A stretch of DNA of 64,000 nt. Source: Streptacidiphilus sp. PB12-B1b (lineage in GTDB: Bacteria; Actinomycetota; Actinomycetes; Streptomycetales; Streptomycetaceae). A model generated the notes under the pieces. The model saw nothing but the letters and a program-made list of their open reading frames with translations. It was not told the origin of the DNA and did not search any database. Location of the stretch: the NCBI RefSeq assembly GCF_014084125.1, contig NZ_CP048405.1:5456001-5520000 (forward strand), given 5' to 3'. Each line of letters starts with the position of its first letter. Position 1 is the first letter of the stretch. The position numbers were made by a program, and so were the translations under genes. This document shows, in pieces, positions 12,570 to 26,500 of the stretch.

Positions 12570-14565
12570 TCAGCGCCCCCCGTTGTCAGTGGTCCGACCT
12601 GCGCCGTCGAGGACGGACCGTCGGATGTGCTCGGCGGCGGCTTCGACGCCGAGAGAGCCGCTCACCAGCTCGTCGAGGACGTCGTCGATCAGCGAATCCG
12701 ACAGGCCGTCCGTCGGCTCCCCGTCGACCGGCCGCTCCGCGATCCAGTACCGCTCCCGGGCGAAGGGGTACGTGGGCAGCGGGACGATGCGCGCCTCTCC
12801 AGCCGGGTGGAGGCTGCGCCAGTCCAGCTCGAAGCCGTTCACCCACAGGTCGAGCACCTTGGCGTACATGCCCTTGGCCAGCCACGTCCCGACGACCGCG
12901 CTCAGGTCCGCGTCGGCGGTCAGCGCCGTCAACGCGCGGTCGGCGCCTGTGGCACGGCCACGGTGCAGCCCGGTGCCGCCCCCGGGGTGGTCCAGGAAGG
13001 TCTGCAGCCGGTCCCGCAACTCGGCGAACGAGCGTACGACCGTGCCCAGTCGCTCACTCATGGCCTCGCGTCCGACCTGCAGGGTGTACGCCACATCGGC
13101 CAGGACCGCCCCGCTCCGCTCGGCTTCCGGGAGCGAGCCCAGCAGAGCACCGGCCTGCTCCCGCAGCCGCTCCTCGTCCTTGGCGGACAGGACGACCACG
13201 GCCGGCTCGCCGGCCCGGACGGCCCCGGGAGCCGGCCGGTCGCGGACGTACTCCTCGATCACCACGTGGGCGTTGGAACCGCCCGCGCCGAAGGACGAGA
13301 CACCGGCCCGGCGCGGCACCTCGGAGCTGACGCCGTCGACGGTGACGACCGGCCGCTTCCACACCGCGCCCTTGCGCTGGACGACGAACGGCGTCGCGTC
13401 GAAGTCGATGTGCGGGTTGGTCTCGTCGACGTGCAGGGTGGGGGCGAGTTCACCGTGCTGCATCTGCAGCACGGCCTTGAACACGCCCGCGATACCGGCG
13501 GCGGCCTCGGCGTGGCCGATGTTGCTCTTGACGGAACCGATCGCGCAGTACTGCAGGTCCCGGGTGTCCTGGGAGAACGCCCGGGTCAGACCGTTGATCT
13601 CGATCGGGTCGCCCAGCGCGGTACCGGTGCCGTGCGCCTCGACGTAGCTGATCGTGCGCGCGTCGACGCCCGCCCGGTCGAGCGCCTGCCGCACCACCCG
13701 GCCCTGTGCGACCGGATTCGGCACGGTGTATCCGTTCGTCGTGCCGCCGTGGTTGACGCTGGTGCCGCGGACGACGGCATGGATGTGGTCGCCGTCCCGC
13801 TCGGCGTCCTCCAGTCGCTTGAGGACGACCGCACCGACGCCCTCACCGGGGACGAAGCCGTTGCCGCCGGCGCCGAAGCTGCGGCACTTGTCCTCGTCGG
13901 CGAGCATCTGCAGGGCGCACAGATTGAGATAGCCCGACGGATGCAGGTAGAGGTTCACCCCACCGGCCACCGCCAGTTCGCAGTCGCCGCGGAGCAGGTG
14001 CTCGCACGCCTCGTGGAGCGCTGTCAGCGAGGAGGAGCACATGGTGTCGACGGGCATGCTCGGACCGTTGAGGTTCAGCTTGAACGAGACGCGGTTGGCC
14101 ACCGACCCGAAGGAGGTGTAGGGGCGGGCGGGGTCACCGCGAAGCCAACGCTCGGGGCCGTAGAGGTTGTGCTCGGCGCGGGTGATCCCCACGAAGACGG
14201 CGACACTGGACCCGTGTTCCTGCTCCAGGCGGCTGCGCGTGTAGCCGGCGTTCTCGAACGCCCGCCACGCCTCCTGGAGGAACAGTCGCTCCTGCGGGTC
14301 GATCTCCGTGGCGTCGTTCGGCGTCATCTCGAAGAACAGCGGATCGAAGTCGGCGAATCCGTCGAGGAAGGCGCCCCACTTGCTGTAGCTCCTGCCCTTG
14401 GCGGCGGCGTCCTCCTTGTCGGGCTCGTAGAAGCCGTCGAGTGCCCACCGGTCGGCGGGGATCTCCGTGACGGTGTTCCGGCCCTCGCGCAACACCGACC
14501 AGAAGGCGTCGAGCGTCTCGGCCTGGGGGAAGCGCGCGCTCATTCCCACGATTGCGACGCCGGCG
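12570..14565 (-). other. PKS module 6, upstream half: KS plus C-terminal docking segment
   Basis: An intact KS (DTMCSSSL near 14036, EAHGTGT, SNIGHAEA) is followed by the post-KS linker and then a short acidic, helical tail rather than a KR or ACP. It is the condensing half of a module completed by KR-ACP at the start of the next protein. Confidence 0.88.
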
Positions 14566-17500
14566 CTGTGCCCGGACGGCGGTACGGGACGAGCCGATGT
14601 TCGGCCGGGTGCGGGCCGCGCAGCGGCCTCGGCCCGCACCGTCGCGTCCGGGACGGCCGCCGAGTCGTGGCCCACGCCCAGGGCGCGGGCCACCGCCGCT
14701 CCCCGCTCGGTGACGAAGTACTCGGTCAGCGCCTCGATCGTGCGGTACTCGAAGAACAGGGTGCTGCTGGTCTCCCCCAGGTCCTTCTTGAGGCTGGTCA
14801 GCAGTTGCAGGATGAGGATGGAGTCGATGCCGTAGGCGGACAGCTGCTCGCGGGCGTCGATGGATTCGGCCGGGATCAACAGGGTCCGCGCGACCAGCTC
14901 CTTCAGATAGCCGCGCACGGCGTCGCCGAGCACTGCCCCGTCCACCCGGGCGGCGGCGGCCGGCGGTAGCGGCCGCGATGCGGCCTGCGGCCCGGGGACC
15001 GGATCGGCCGCGGACCACGGCTGTCCGCCGCGACTCTGGCGGATCACCCCGTCACTGAAGCCGACCACCACCTGCTGGCCGAGCCGGTGCGCGTCCCGCG
15101 CGGGGAATTCGACGCCTTCGAAGCCCTCCCACTCCAGCACCGACTGCCAGGTCTCGGGCCGCAGGCCGGGCCCCCCGGTTTCGCGCAGATCGCCGTCGTA
15201 CAGCCACCAGCCGTCCAACAGCGCGAACGTCAGCATGCCGAAGACGGTGTAGCCGTCGATCTCGTTGACGACCAACCCACCGCCGGACCGCAACAGCGCT
15301 TTGCTGTTCCGCAGTGACGTGCGGATCTCCTTGGTGGCGTGCAGCACGTTGGTTGCGATGACCAGGTCGTACCCACCCTCGTCGAATCCCTGCTCGACCA
15401 CGCTCCGACCCGCGTCGAAGATCTCGCAGCGCAGGAACGGATTCCGCGCGCCGAACTCCCGCTGACCGTGAATCAGGAACGCCTTGGAGAGATCGGTGTA
15501 GCAGTATTCGCCGATGTGCCGCTGGTACGGCTGAAGCCGGCCCATGACCGTGGCGGTGGTGCCGCCCGTACCGGCGCCGATCTCCAGGATCCGGATCCGG
15601 GCTTCGGGATCCTGCGCCAGCCTGCTCTCGACCAGTGCGGCGACACAGTCGCCGACCACGTCGTTGAAGTAGTCAGCGATCATGTTCCGCTTGTAGATTC
15701 CCTCGACGAGGTCCAGCGAGGAGCCGGGGAAGATCACGTCGACGGCGGGGACCGTGCCGGTGAGAACGTCCGGCAGTGCGCGCAGGGTCTTGTCGACCAG
15801 GTCGACGGACGCACGCAGTTCCGGGTCCGCGAGCCACTCGCGCCTGCTGCGTTCCCACTCGGCAGCGGTGGCGCCCGGGTCCACCGGGTCGGCCGCAGCG
15901 GCGTGGTAGCGGCCCGCGGACGCGCCCGCTCGGAGCCAGCCCTGCCGCGCGAACAGCTTCAGGGTCTCCGACGCCCAGCGGTCGTACCTGCCGAGAATCC
16001 CGCCGGACTGCCGGAGGGAGTCCGCGTCCACGGAGCCCGTACCGATCCAACCGCGCTCGCGCAGCGCGCACCACAGCAGCCGCAGGAGCAACCCGTCCAG
16101 CGTCCGCAGCTTGGACTTGGCCTGTGCCTCCACGGTCCGCACCTGCTCCCCCCGTGCGGGCAGCAGTGGGGCGAGCGGCTCGCTCCGCTGCTCCGCCGGG
16201 TCCAGCACCCGGATCGCCTCGCGGTCGGTGTAGCCCTCGAACCGCTCGGGTTCGCTGGTGTTGAGGTAAGCCACCTGCCCGAGCGGGGCAGCCAGCAGCC
16301 GCTCGACCGCGTCCATCGCCAGCACGGGGTCGATGTCGCCGAGACCCTCGCGCCGGTAGATGCGCTCACGGACGTGCTCCGGCACGTCGAGTCCGCTGCC
16401 GACGGCGCCCCAGTAGCCCCAGTTGACCACCTTCACGGCGTACCGGCGTGCTCCGGAGAGCTGGCGGGCCAGGGCGTCCTCGAAGGCGTTGCCCGCCACG
16501 TAACTGCAGTAGCCCATGCTCGGGTTGACCGATGCGATCGAGGAGAAGAAGAGCATGAAGTCGAGTCCGTCGGCGTCGAAGACCTCCGCCATGCACACGC
16601 TGGCGTCGACCTTCGCACTCAGGCCCTGACTGAACTGCTGCTCGGTCGTGTTGGGCAGGCTCTGGTCCACCAGGCCGAAGGCGGACTGCACCACGCCGTT
16701 GACGGTGCCGAACCGCTCCTGGATCCGGGCGTACGCAACCCGCAGCGAGTCCATGTCGGCGGCGTCGGCCCGGACGTACCACGGTGCCGGCCCGAGCGCG
16801 GCCAGTCGGTCGATCTCCGCCTGGATGCCGGTGTCCTTCTCCCGGCGACCGATCCAGACCACCTGGGCCCCGTAGCGCCGGATCAGGTCCTCGCTCCAGA
16901 GCCGGCCGATGCCGCCGGCCCCGCCCAGGACGACGTAGACCCCGCCCTCCTTGTACGGGGAGCGGACCGGTGCCGGCAGCTCCACCCGGTACAGGCCGCG
17001 ACGGAACCACTGGCCGTTGCGCAGCGCCCGCACGCTTCCGGCCGGGGCCGCGAGCAGGGTGCGGGCAGGGAACTGGTCGGACCCGCCCAGGTCGAAACAG
17101 GCCACGCTCCAGTTGGGCAGTTCCTTCGCCATGACCTCGGCCAGGCCCGGCACGCCCGCATCGGCGGGAAGCACTGACTCGCCCTGGAGCACGGGCTGGG
17201 TCTGGCGAGTCACCACGGTCCAGGTCAGCTCCTCGCTGCCGCGGCCCAGCTCAAGCAGCGCCTTGACCAGCCGGAAGAACGCGGTCACTCCGACGTGGGC
17301 GCGCCGCAGCAGCGCGTCCGGCCCGGTTCCCGCGTCCGCTGGGGAGATCCACACGAGGTGGCGGACGTTGCCCGCGCGCCGCAGCTGCTCGGTGAGCGAT
17401 TCGGTGCTCACCGGGCCGCTGTCGGCGAAGAAGTACGCGTCCGGGCATTCGGCTGCCAGGGCGGCGCGCTCCGCGGCACTACCCCCCACGACGATGACGC

Positions 17501-20500
17501 CGCTCGGGACGTCCGCCCCGGGGCCCGGCTCCAGGGCCTGTGCTTCGACCCACAGCGGCGCCAGCGCCAGATGGTCGGCCCCGGCGCCGGCCTGCGGGCC
17601 CGGCGCGGGCGTGCGGTCGGTGGGCCAGGCGGGCGCGGCGTGGCCGGACGCGTCCCCTGAGGGCAGCCAATGGCGCTGGCGTTGGAACGGATACGTCGGC
17701 AGGGGGACCCGACGATACCCGCCGCTCTCGAACAGCCGCTCGTAGCGGAGCTGGTATCCCTGCAGGTACAGGGCGCAGACGGCGTCCAGGTGGTCCCGAC
17801 GGGCGGTCCCGGTCGCGCCCTCGGCGCACTCCCGCAGGCAGTTGTCGCCGAACTGCTCCAGAGCGGGCTCCGGGCTCACCGCGTTCTCCGTGAGGTCGGC
17901 GATGCGCACCTCCCCCACCCGTCCGTCCGTGAGCCACCGGCCCAGCAGCGTCACCAGGTGGGCCGTGTCACGGGCCACACACGCCAGCCGGACGGGGCAG
18001 TGCCGCCGGCCCAGCACCAGGGTCGAGCTGATGTCTCCCAGCTCGGTGTCCGGGGACCGGCTCAGGTGCTGCAGCAGCTGTTCCGCCTGAGTCCGCACTT
18101 GCTCCGCGGACAGGGCGGACAGCACCACGAGGTGGTCCTGGACGCCCGCGCTGTCGCGGCGCGGCAGGTCAGGAGCCTCCTCGACCACCACGTGGGCGTT
18201 GGTGCCGCTGAAGCCGAAGGAGCTGAGCGCCGCGCGCCGCGGCCGACCCGGCTCGGCCGTCCAGGGGCGGTGCACCGTGTTCACGTAGAACGGGCTGCCC
18301 GCGAACTCGATGTGGGCGTTGCCCTGGTCGAAGTGGAGGCTGCGCGGCAGCTCGCGGTGGCGCAGGGCGAGCAGGATCTTGATGAGCCCGGCCATCCCCG
18401 AGGCCGGCGCCGCATGCCCGATGTTGGTCTTGACCGAGCCGATGGCGCAGTATTCCCACTTGTCGGTGTAGTGCCGGAACGCGCGGGTCAGCGCCTGGAA
18501 CTCGATGGGGTCGCCGAGCTGGGTACCGGTACCGTGCGCCTCGACCAACTGGATGCCGGCGGGGTCGATGCCGAAGCTGTCGTACACCTGGCGCTCCAGC
18601 CGCTCCTGTGACTTGGCGCTCGGCGCCGTGATGCCGTTGGAGGTCCCGTCCTGGTTGATGCCCGAACCGCGGACCACACCGTGGATGTGGTCGCCGTCGG
18701 CGAGGGCGTCCCGCAGCCGTTTGAGCATGACGACACCGGCGCCTTCGCCGGGGACGAAGCCGTCCGCGCCCTCAGCGAAGGTGTGGCACTGACCGGTCTC
18801 CGAGAGCATCCCGGCCTTGTGGGCATTGAGGTAGTAGTCGGGTGAGCACTGCACGGACACCCCCCCGACCAGGGCCGTCTCGATCTCGTACGCACGCAGG
18901 GCCTGGCAGGCGAGGTGGAGGGCGACGAGAGAGCCGGAGCAGGCCGTCTCGACGGCGATGGCGGGACCCTGCAGATCGAGGAGGTAGGAGACGCGGGCCG
19001 GGATGATCGCCTCGGCGTTGCCCCACATGGCCTGCGCGGGGGCATCCGCGCTGGAGCCGGGCAGGTAGTCGCTGACCTGGGTGCCGATGTAGACGCCGCA
19101 GGACCGGCCACGGATGGCGTCGCCCGCGTAACCGGCGTCCTCCAGTGCCTTCCACGCCTCCTCCAGCACGATCCGCTGCTGGGGGTCCATGTAACTGGCT
19201 TCGAGGCCGGATATCTGGAAGAACATCGGATCGAACCGGTCGATGTCGTCCATCAGCGAGGCATACCGGGGGTGGGGCGCGCCCGGCGCCACGAAGGCCG
19301 ACAGGTCCCAGCGGGTGATCTCGCCGACCAGGCTGCGGCCGTCGACGAGGTGCTGCCACAGCTGGTCGGTGTCCTTGGCCGTACCGAACCTCCCGCTCAT
19401 GCCGATGACGGCGATCGGCTCGCCGGTCGGGTCGGGGACGGCTGCGGACACGGCCGGCCGCGGCGTGCCGGTGACGGCGGGCACGGTCGCGGCGGCGGGC
19501 ACCGTCACCGGGGCGGCCTGCACAGTCACCGCGGCGGCCGCAGGAACCGCGGCCACGGCCGGGACCGGCGGCAACGCGTCGAGGTGCTGCTCCGCCACGT
19601 AGCGCGCCAGCGTGCGCACCGAGCTGTGGTCGAACAGGTCCGTGACGGCGAGCGAGATGCCCAGGTCGGCGCTCAATTGCTGGGTGAGCTCGACACCGAG
19701 GATGGAATCCACGCCGTAGTCGGCGAAGGAGTCCTCCTCGGACAACTCTCCGCGCTCCAGACCCAGCGACGCCTGGAGCCGTGCGACGATCACCGACCGC
19801 ACCCGCTCCTGCGCGTCGCCCGCACTCTGCGGTGCGGGTTCGCGCGCTCCGGCCCGCTCGCTGGTCCCGGCCACCACGATCTGGTGACCGGCGTCGTGCA
19901 CGGCGGCGGCGGGGAAGGACACGGCGGTGAAGCCCTCCTCCTCCAGCACCTGCTGCCAGGTGCCGGGGGCCAGCCCCGGGCAGCCCGGTATTCGCAGTTC
20001 GGCGTCCCGGTAACGCCACCAGCCGTCGAGAAGCCCGAAGGTCAGGTGCAGGAACGGGGTCCGCGCCGCCAGCTCGTTCAGGACGAGTGCGCCGTCCGCG
20101 GCCAGCAGCGCCCGTGCGTGCCGCGCTGCCGCCCGGATGTCGTGGGTCGCGTGCAGGACGTTGGTGGCGAGGACGATGTCGTACCCGCCCTCGTTCAGCC
20201 CCTGCTCTGCGGGGCCTCGCTCCACGTCGAACAGTTCGAACCGCAGATACGGATGGTCGGCGCCGAACTCCTGGCGCCCGTTGCGCAGGAAGTACTGGGA
20301 GACGTCGGTGTAGCAGTACTCCGCCACGCTGTCGCGGTACGGCGCCAACCGGCGCAGCACCTTCTCGCTCGTGCCGCCGGTGCCGGAACCGATCTCGAAG
20401 ATCCGGACCCGGTGGGCGGGGTTGCGGTCGAGCAGGGCTTCGACGCGGGCAGCCACCAGCTCGGCCGTGAGCTCGTTCAGCGCCGTGGCGCTGTCGCAGT

Positions 20501-23500
20501 CCCGGTACACACCTCGTACCAGGCTCATCGACGACCTGGGGAAGATCACGTCGGTCGCCGGCCGTCGGCCGGCAAGGACCTCGGGCAGCTCGCGGACCAC
20601 CGGCTCCAGCAGGTTGAGGTAGGGGTTGGCGCCTTCGCTCTCCCGGCACACCGCCTCCCAGCGCCGCCACACATCGGCGCCGTCGACCGGCGCCCTGCCG
20701 GTCGGGGTGTAGCGCTCGGAGTCGTGCTCCAGGTAGCCGTGCTCGGCCAGGATGCGCAGGCTCTCGGTGAGCCAGCGGTCGTAGCCGCCGCCCGGTTTCA
20801 GGGCGGCTCTCAGCTCGGCGACGGACCCGCCGGCGCGGTTCATCCCCAGCGACTGCAACTGCAGCAGCAGCAGTTCGCAGAGCAGGACGTCGTCGAAGCC
20901 CCGGGCGCTGCCGGAGTCCGCGAGCACCCGCCGCAGCCGCTGGTCGTCCGGATCGCCGGAATCGGCAGGGCCGGTGTCGCCGCCGACCCGCCGCGGGACG
21001 GTGGTCTTCTCCAGCGCGAGCTGGTGGTGGGGCCCGGAGAGCAGGAGGTCCAGCGCCGCCATGCCCTCAGCGGGTTCGATGGAGCCGATGCCGCTCTGCT
21101 CCATCCGCCGTTGGTACGCGGACGAGGCGACGACTCCGACGCTGCCCCAGTAGCCCCAGTTCATCACCTTCACGGTGGTGGGACGGCTCTGCTGCCACAG
21201 CCGGGCGAACGCGTCCTTGAAGACGCAGCCGCTCACGTAGTTGCTCTGTCCCGCGGATCGCTGGAACGAGTTGATCGAGGAGAAGAACAGCACGAAGTCC
21301 AGCGGCTCGTCCGCGAAGACCTGCGCCATGCGGACGCTGACGTCCACCTTCGCGCGGACGGCGGCCCGGAAGCGGTCCTCCGGCATCCTGGCCACGCTCT
21401 GGTCGAGCAGCACGAGCGCCGAGTGGACGACGCCGTTGATCTCAGGGAAGCGTGCCCTGATCCGCGCGACGGCGGCAGTCAGCTCCTCCCTGTCCGTGGC
21501 ATCGGCCTGCAGGTACCAGGGCGCCGGTCCCAGTCGGGACAGCTCGTCGATCCTGGCCCGGACCGCCTCGTCCTCGGCGCGGCGGCCGATCCAGACCACC
21601 TGCGCCCCGTAGGTGCGTACGACGTGCTCGCTCCAGACCGCGCCGAGGCCCCCGGCGCCGCCGATGACCACGTACACCCGGCCCCGCCGGTACGGCACCG
21701 CGTCAGCGGGAAGCGTCTCGAACGGCACCGGTGCCAGGGTCTGCCGGAACCAGCGCCCACCGCGGTGGGCCCAGGTGTCGCCGGACGGCTCCACCGGCAG
21801 GTGCAGCGCCTCCCTCAGCACGTCGTCCCGCAGTTCCGCCACATCCGCCGAGCGCACCCGCCACCGCGGGTTCTCCTTCGCCAACGACCCCAGCAGGCCG
21901 TGCACGCCGGCGTGGGTCGGGTCGATCCGGTCGGCGTCGACGACACCTTGGCTGCGGATCGTGAGGGTGGTCCACTCCAGGTCCCGCTTGTCGTAGCCGA
22001 GTGCGAGCAGCGCCTTGGCCAGTCGGAAGCCGGCGTACACCCCCACCTCCTGGCGGGTGATCAGCTCCTCGCTCTCCGGTGCCGTCGTACCGCCGCCCGC
22101 GATCCAGACGACGCTGTCGTAGTGGCCACCGCGCGCGAGCCGCTCCCGCAGACCGTCGACGGTGTCGTCGGCCCGCAGCAACAGGACGTTCACGTCGTCC
22201 CCGCGCCCGGTGAGGACCGAGGCAAGTTCCTCCGGGTCCGCGCCGACCAGCAGCGTCCGCCCGCGCGGCCGGTCGCCGTCCACCGGCAGTCCGGGCCGGG
22301 CCGGCTCCCAGCGCGGCTCCAGCAGCACCAGGCGCCCGTCGTCGGCGGGCTGCTCCGGCGCCGACGGCATCTCAGCCTCGGCGCGCAACGGCCGGGTACT
22401 GAAGGCCCTGAACCGCACACGGACCTCGCCCCGCGCATCGCACAGGTCGACATCGAACTTGTCGCCGCTCCCCGTGGTGCACCGGAGCCACGCCCACATG
22501 ATCGGCTCGCAGCGGCCGAGAATCTCCACCGCTTCGACGGCGTAAGGAAGATGGAGCCCGTCACCGCCGCGCCTCAGGCCGAAGGAGGCCTGCAGTGCGG
22601 CGTCCAGCAGACCCGGGGGCAGCACCGGAGTCCCCGGGCCGTACTCGGGCGCCTCGGGCTGCGCGAGTTCGGCGAGGACCTGGGCGTCTCCCACCAGGAG
22701 TCGCCTCAGTCCCCGGAAGGAGGGCCCGTACTCGATGCCCTGCCGCCGGTAGGCGAGGTACACCTCCGTCGCGGCTATCTCGTAGCGGCCGCACTCGGTC
22801 CGCAGTTCCGCGAGATCGAGCCGCGGCCGCGCCGCTCCGCCACCGGGCTCGATCCGCCCCTGGCTGGACAGGACGGGGCCGTCGGCGCCGGGCACCAGGA
22901 CGCGGTAGCGGGTTCCCGCGACGCCGTCCGGCTCCAGTTCGACGTGGATGTCGAGCGGGGTGTCCCCGACCCTCACCGGCCGCAACCACACGACGTCGCG
23001 GAACGTGACACCGGCCGTCGGTGCGTTCCGCTGCGCGGGGAGGGCGGCGTGGGCGGCGCGGGCCAGCTCCAGGTGGGCGACGCCCGGCAGGATCTGCTCC
23101 CCGGCCACGACATGGTCGCGCAGGAAGGACTCCGATCCGGTGAGCCTCGTGTCGAACCGGCGTCCGGTGGCGTCGGCCCGGCCGGGTGCGGCCGCGAACA
23201 TCCCGTCCGGTACCGGCACCGGCAGCGCCGTGCGCTGCCGCCACAGCTGCTTCCTGGCGAAGGGGTAGCCGGGCAGTGCGACCGGCACGGTGCGCCGGCC
23301 GCCGAACAGCCGCCGCCACGCCAGGTCGTACCCCTGGCAGTAGGCCCTCGCCACGGCGCGTAACGCGTCCCGGAGATCGGCGCCGTCGTGGTGCGGTCCG
23401 GCCGCCTCCGCCAGCAGTCGGTCGCCGGCCTGCCGGCCCTCGGCGCCCGGCGCGAAGTCCTTGGGCACCTCCCCGGTGAAGACGTCGGGGTCCTGACCGT

Positions 23501-26500
23501 CCGCGGCCTGTCGGCGCAGCAGGCGCACCGCCTCGGCGCCGTCCCGGGCCACAACGGCGCAACGGTGCCGGAAGTGGGGCCTCCCGTCCAGGAGCGTCGC
23601 GCTGACGTCACGCAGGTTGTGCGGGCGCCGGGGGTCCTCCAGGAAGTCGATCAGATCGGCGACGCGCTGCCGCAGCGACTCCCCCGACTTGGCCGACAGG
23701 GCCAGCAGGTGGGCGGGCATCTCCACGACCTCGTCCTCTCCGCGTGCCGGAAAACTCTCCACGACCATGTGCGCGTTGGTGCCGCTCATGCCGAAGGAGC
23801 TGATGGCGGCGATCCTTCTGCGCCCGGCGGCCTCGGGCCACGCCCGGTTCGCCTTGTTGACGAAGAACGGGCTGTTCTTCCAGTCGATGTACTCGTTCTC
23901 CTGCACGCAGTGCAGGGATCCCGGGATCGTCTCGTGGCGCATGGCCTGCAGGACCCCGATGAGGCTGACCAGCCCGGAGGCCGCGAGTGTGTGCCCGACG
24001 TTCGGTTTCACGGACGTCAGGGCGCAGTACTGCCGCTTGTCGGTGAAGCTCCGGAAGACCTCGTTGAGCGCATTGACCTCGACCGGGTCGCCGAGCCGCG
24101 TGCCGGTGCCGTGGGCGACCACGTACTCGATGTCGGCCGGGTCGATGCCGTGCCGCCGGTAGGTGTCGCGGACCAACGCGACCTGGGCGTCGCCGTTCGG
24201 GGCGGTGATGCCGTTGGACCTGCCGTCGTAGTTGATGCCGCTGGCGCGGATGACGCCGTGGATCCGGTCGCCGTCGGCCACGGCCGCCGACAGCCGCTTC
24301 AGCACCACGACGGCGACGGCCTCGCTGAGCACCATCCCGTTGGCGCGCTTGTCGAAGGCGTAGGTGACGCCGTCCTCGGACAGCATGCCCGCCTGCCGGG
24401 TACGGTTCAGCAGCTGCGAGGTCGTGATCAGGCTGACTCCCGCGGCCAGGGCGGCGTCGGACTCGCCGTTGCGGATGCTCGCACACGCCTGGTGAACGGC
24501 CACCAGCCCCGACGAGCACGCCGTGTTGATCGCCATCACCGGGCCGCTCAGGTCGAGCAGGTACGACAGGCGTGCGGCGAGGATGCCGTCGTGGTTGGCG
24601 GTGACGCTGCCCGCCTCAGGGTCCGGGGCGTCGTAGTCGCCCTGCTCGACCCCCACGAACATGCCGATCCTGCGGGTTGCCGCAGGCGTCCAGCCGGCGT
24701 CCTCGAGGGCGTGCCACGATTCCTGGAGCAGCAGCCGCTGGCGCGGGTCCAGGCTCCGCGCCTCGTTCGGGGATATCTCGAAGAACAGCGGGTCGAACTC
24801 GTCCGGGCCGGACACCTGGCCGACGCGGAACGCCGCGAAGGGGCTGTCGTGCGGCTCGCCCCACAGGTCGAGGCGCTCGCGGGCCACAGGGCTGACGACG
24901 TCGCGGCCCTCCGCGAGGACGGACCACAGCTCGGAGGGGTTGTCGGCGCCGGGGAACCGACCGCTCATGCCGATGACCGCGATGGCGTCGTCTTCCTCCG
25001 TACCCGGCTCCCGGGCGCCGCGGTCCGCGCTCGCGTCCGGGGCGGGCTCCACCGCGGCGGGCTCGGTGACGACGTCGCCGACGCCGCGATCGCCGTAGAA
25101 CGCGGCCAGGAGGTCCTTGTGCTCCGTGGCCAGGTACTCCCGCAGTTTTCGCAGCGTGGAGCGGCTGTAGAAGAGCGCGGGCGTGACCTCGACGCCGAAG
25201 TGCCTGCCCAGCCCGGTGGCCAGTCCGGCCAGGCTCACCGAGTCGAAGCCGTAGTCGGTGAGGTTGTCGTCCTCGTAGAGCCGGTCCGGGGAGAGGTTGA
25301 CCGCGCCGCTGACGATCTGCCGCAGGTCGTGTGCCAGACGTCCTTCGACATCGGGGGCCGATGCCGCAGCCGCCGCCGGCCGCTCCGGGATGGCGGCGGG
25401 CGGCATCAGCCCCAGGAAGCGCGCCACTCGGCCCGGCCTGCCGACCAGGATGATGTGCTGAGTGGCCTCCTGGGACAGCAGCCGCTCGAACAGGGCGATG
25501 CCGTCCGGTGTCTCCAGGAAGTCCTGGCCGCTCGACTTCAGCAGCGTCGTGGTGGTGTCGTGGTCGAAGCCCATGCCGCCCTCGCGCCACAGCGGCCAGT
25601 TGACGACCACGGTCCGACCGGACAGCCGGCCTGCTCGCACCTGGGCGTCACGGTGCCGTGCGTAGGACATCTGGAAGCGGTTGCCGACCGAGTAGTCGCA
25701 GCCGCCGAAGTCGCCGATGACGGCTGCGGTGGAGGAGAAGTAGCAGACGAAGTCCAGCTCTTCGCCCACCAGCGCCTCGTCCAGTGCCGTCGTTCCCCGG
25801 ACCTTGGGACCCAGGACGTCCTCGAAGGAACGCAGATCCTTCTCCAGGATGCTGCCCTGCCCCTGGACACCGGCCGCGTGAACGACGCCGTGCAGTGCCC
25901 CGAAGCGCTCGTGCGCCTGCGCCACGGCCCGCTCCATCGCGTCCGCGTCGCAGCTGTCCGCCTGGACGTACAGAATCCGGTCTCCGGCGTCGAGGCCGCG
26001 CAGCGCCTCCTGACGTGCCCCGTCCAGCGGGGAGCGGCCGGTCAGGACGAGATTCGCGGCGAAGTGCTCCGTGAGGTGCCGGGCCACGATCAGCCCCAGC
26101 CCACCACAGCCGCCTGTGATCAGGTAGGTGCCGCCGTGCCGGAGGGCGCCGACGCGGTCGTCGGCGAGCGTGGTCTCCCGGACGCGGCTCACGAAGCGGC
26201 CGCCCGAGTGGTACAGCGCGCTGACTGCCTGCTCCTGACGCAACTCGGCGAGCAGCCTGGCCAACCAGGCGGCGGCGTCCGCCGGCCGCAGCGGATCTGC
26301 GGCGTCCTGGAGCACGGCCACCACGGACAGCTTCGGCATCACCATCCCCAGCGAGCGCTCGAAGCCGAGATGCGCCTCAAGCAGCGCCCGTCCGAGGCCG
26401 TCCCGGTACTGCCCGGCCACCATGAAGCGCCGTGCGTCGAGCCCGGCGCCGGCGACCGCCTGGACCGTCAGCACGACGTCGCTGAAGTCACCGGTCGCAG

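Noticed and set aside
9250-13647. A 1465-codon open frame on the + strand, and similar long + frames at 248-2545, 3632-5944, 5998-8694, 18915-23363 and 23388-30215
   Set aside because: They are antisense shadows of the PKS genes, produced by extreme GC bias. They show no domain motifs, while the minus strand gives perfect KS/KR/ACP sequences.
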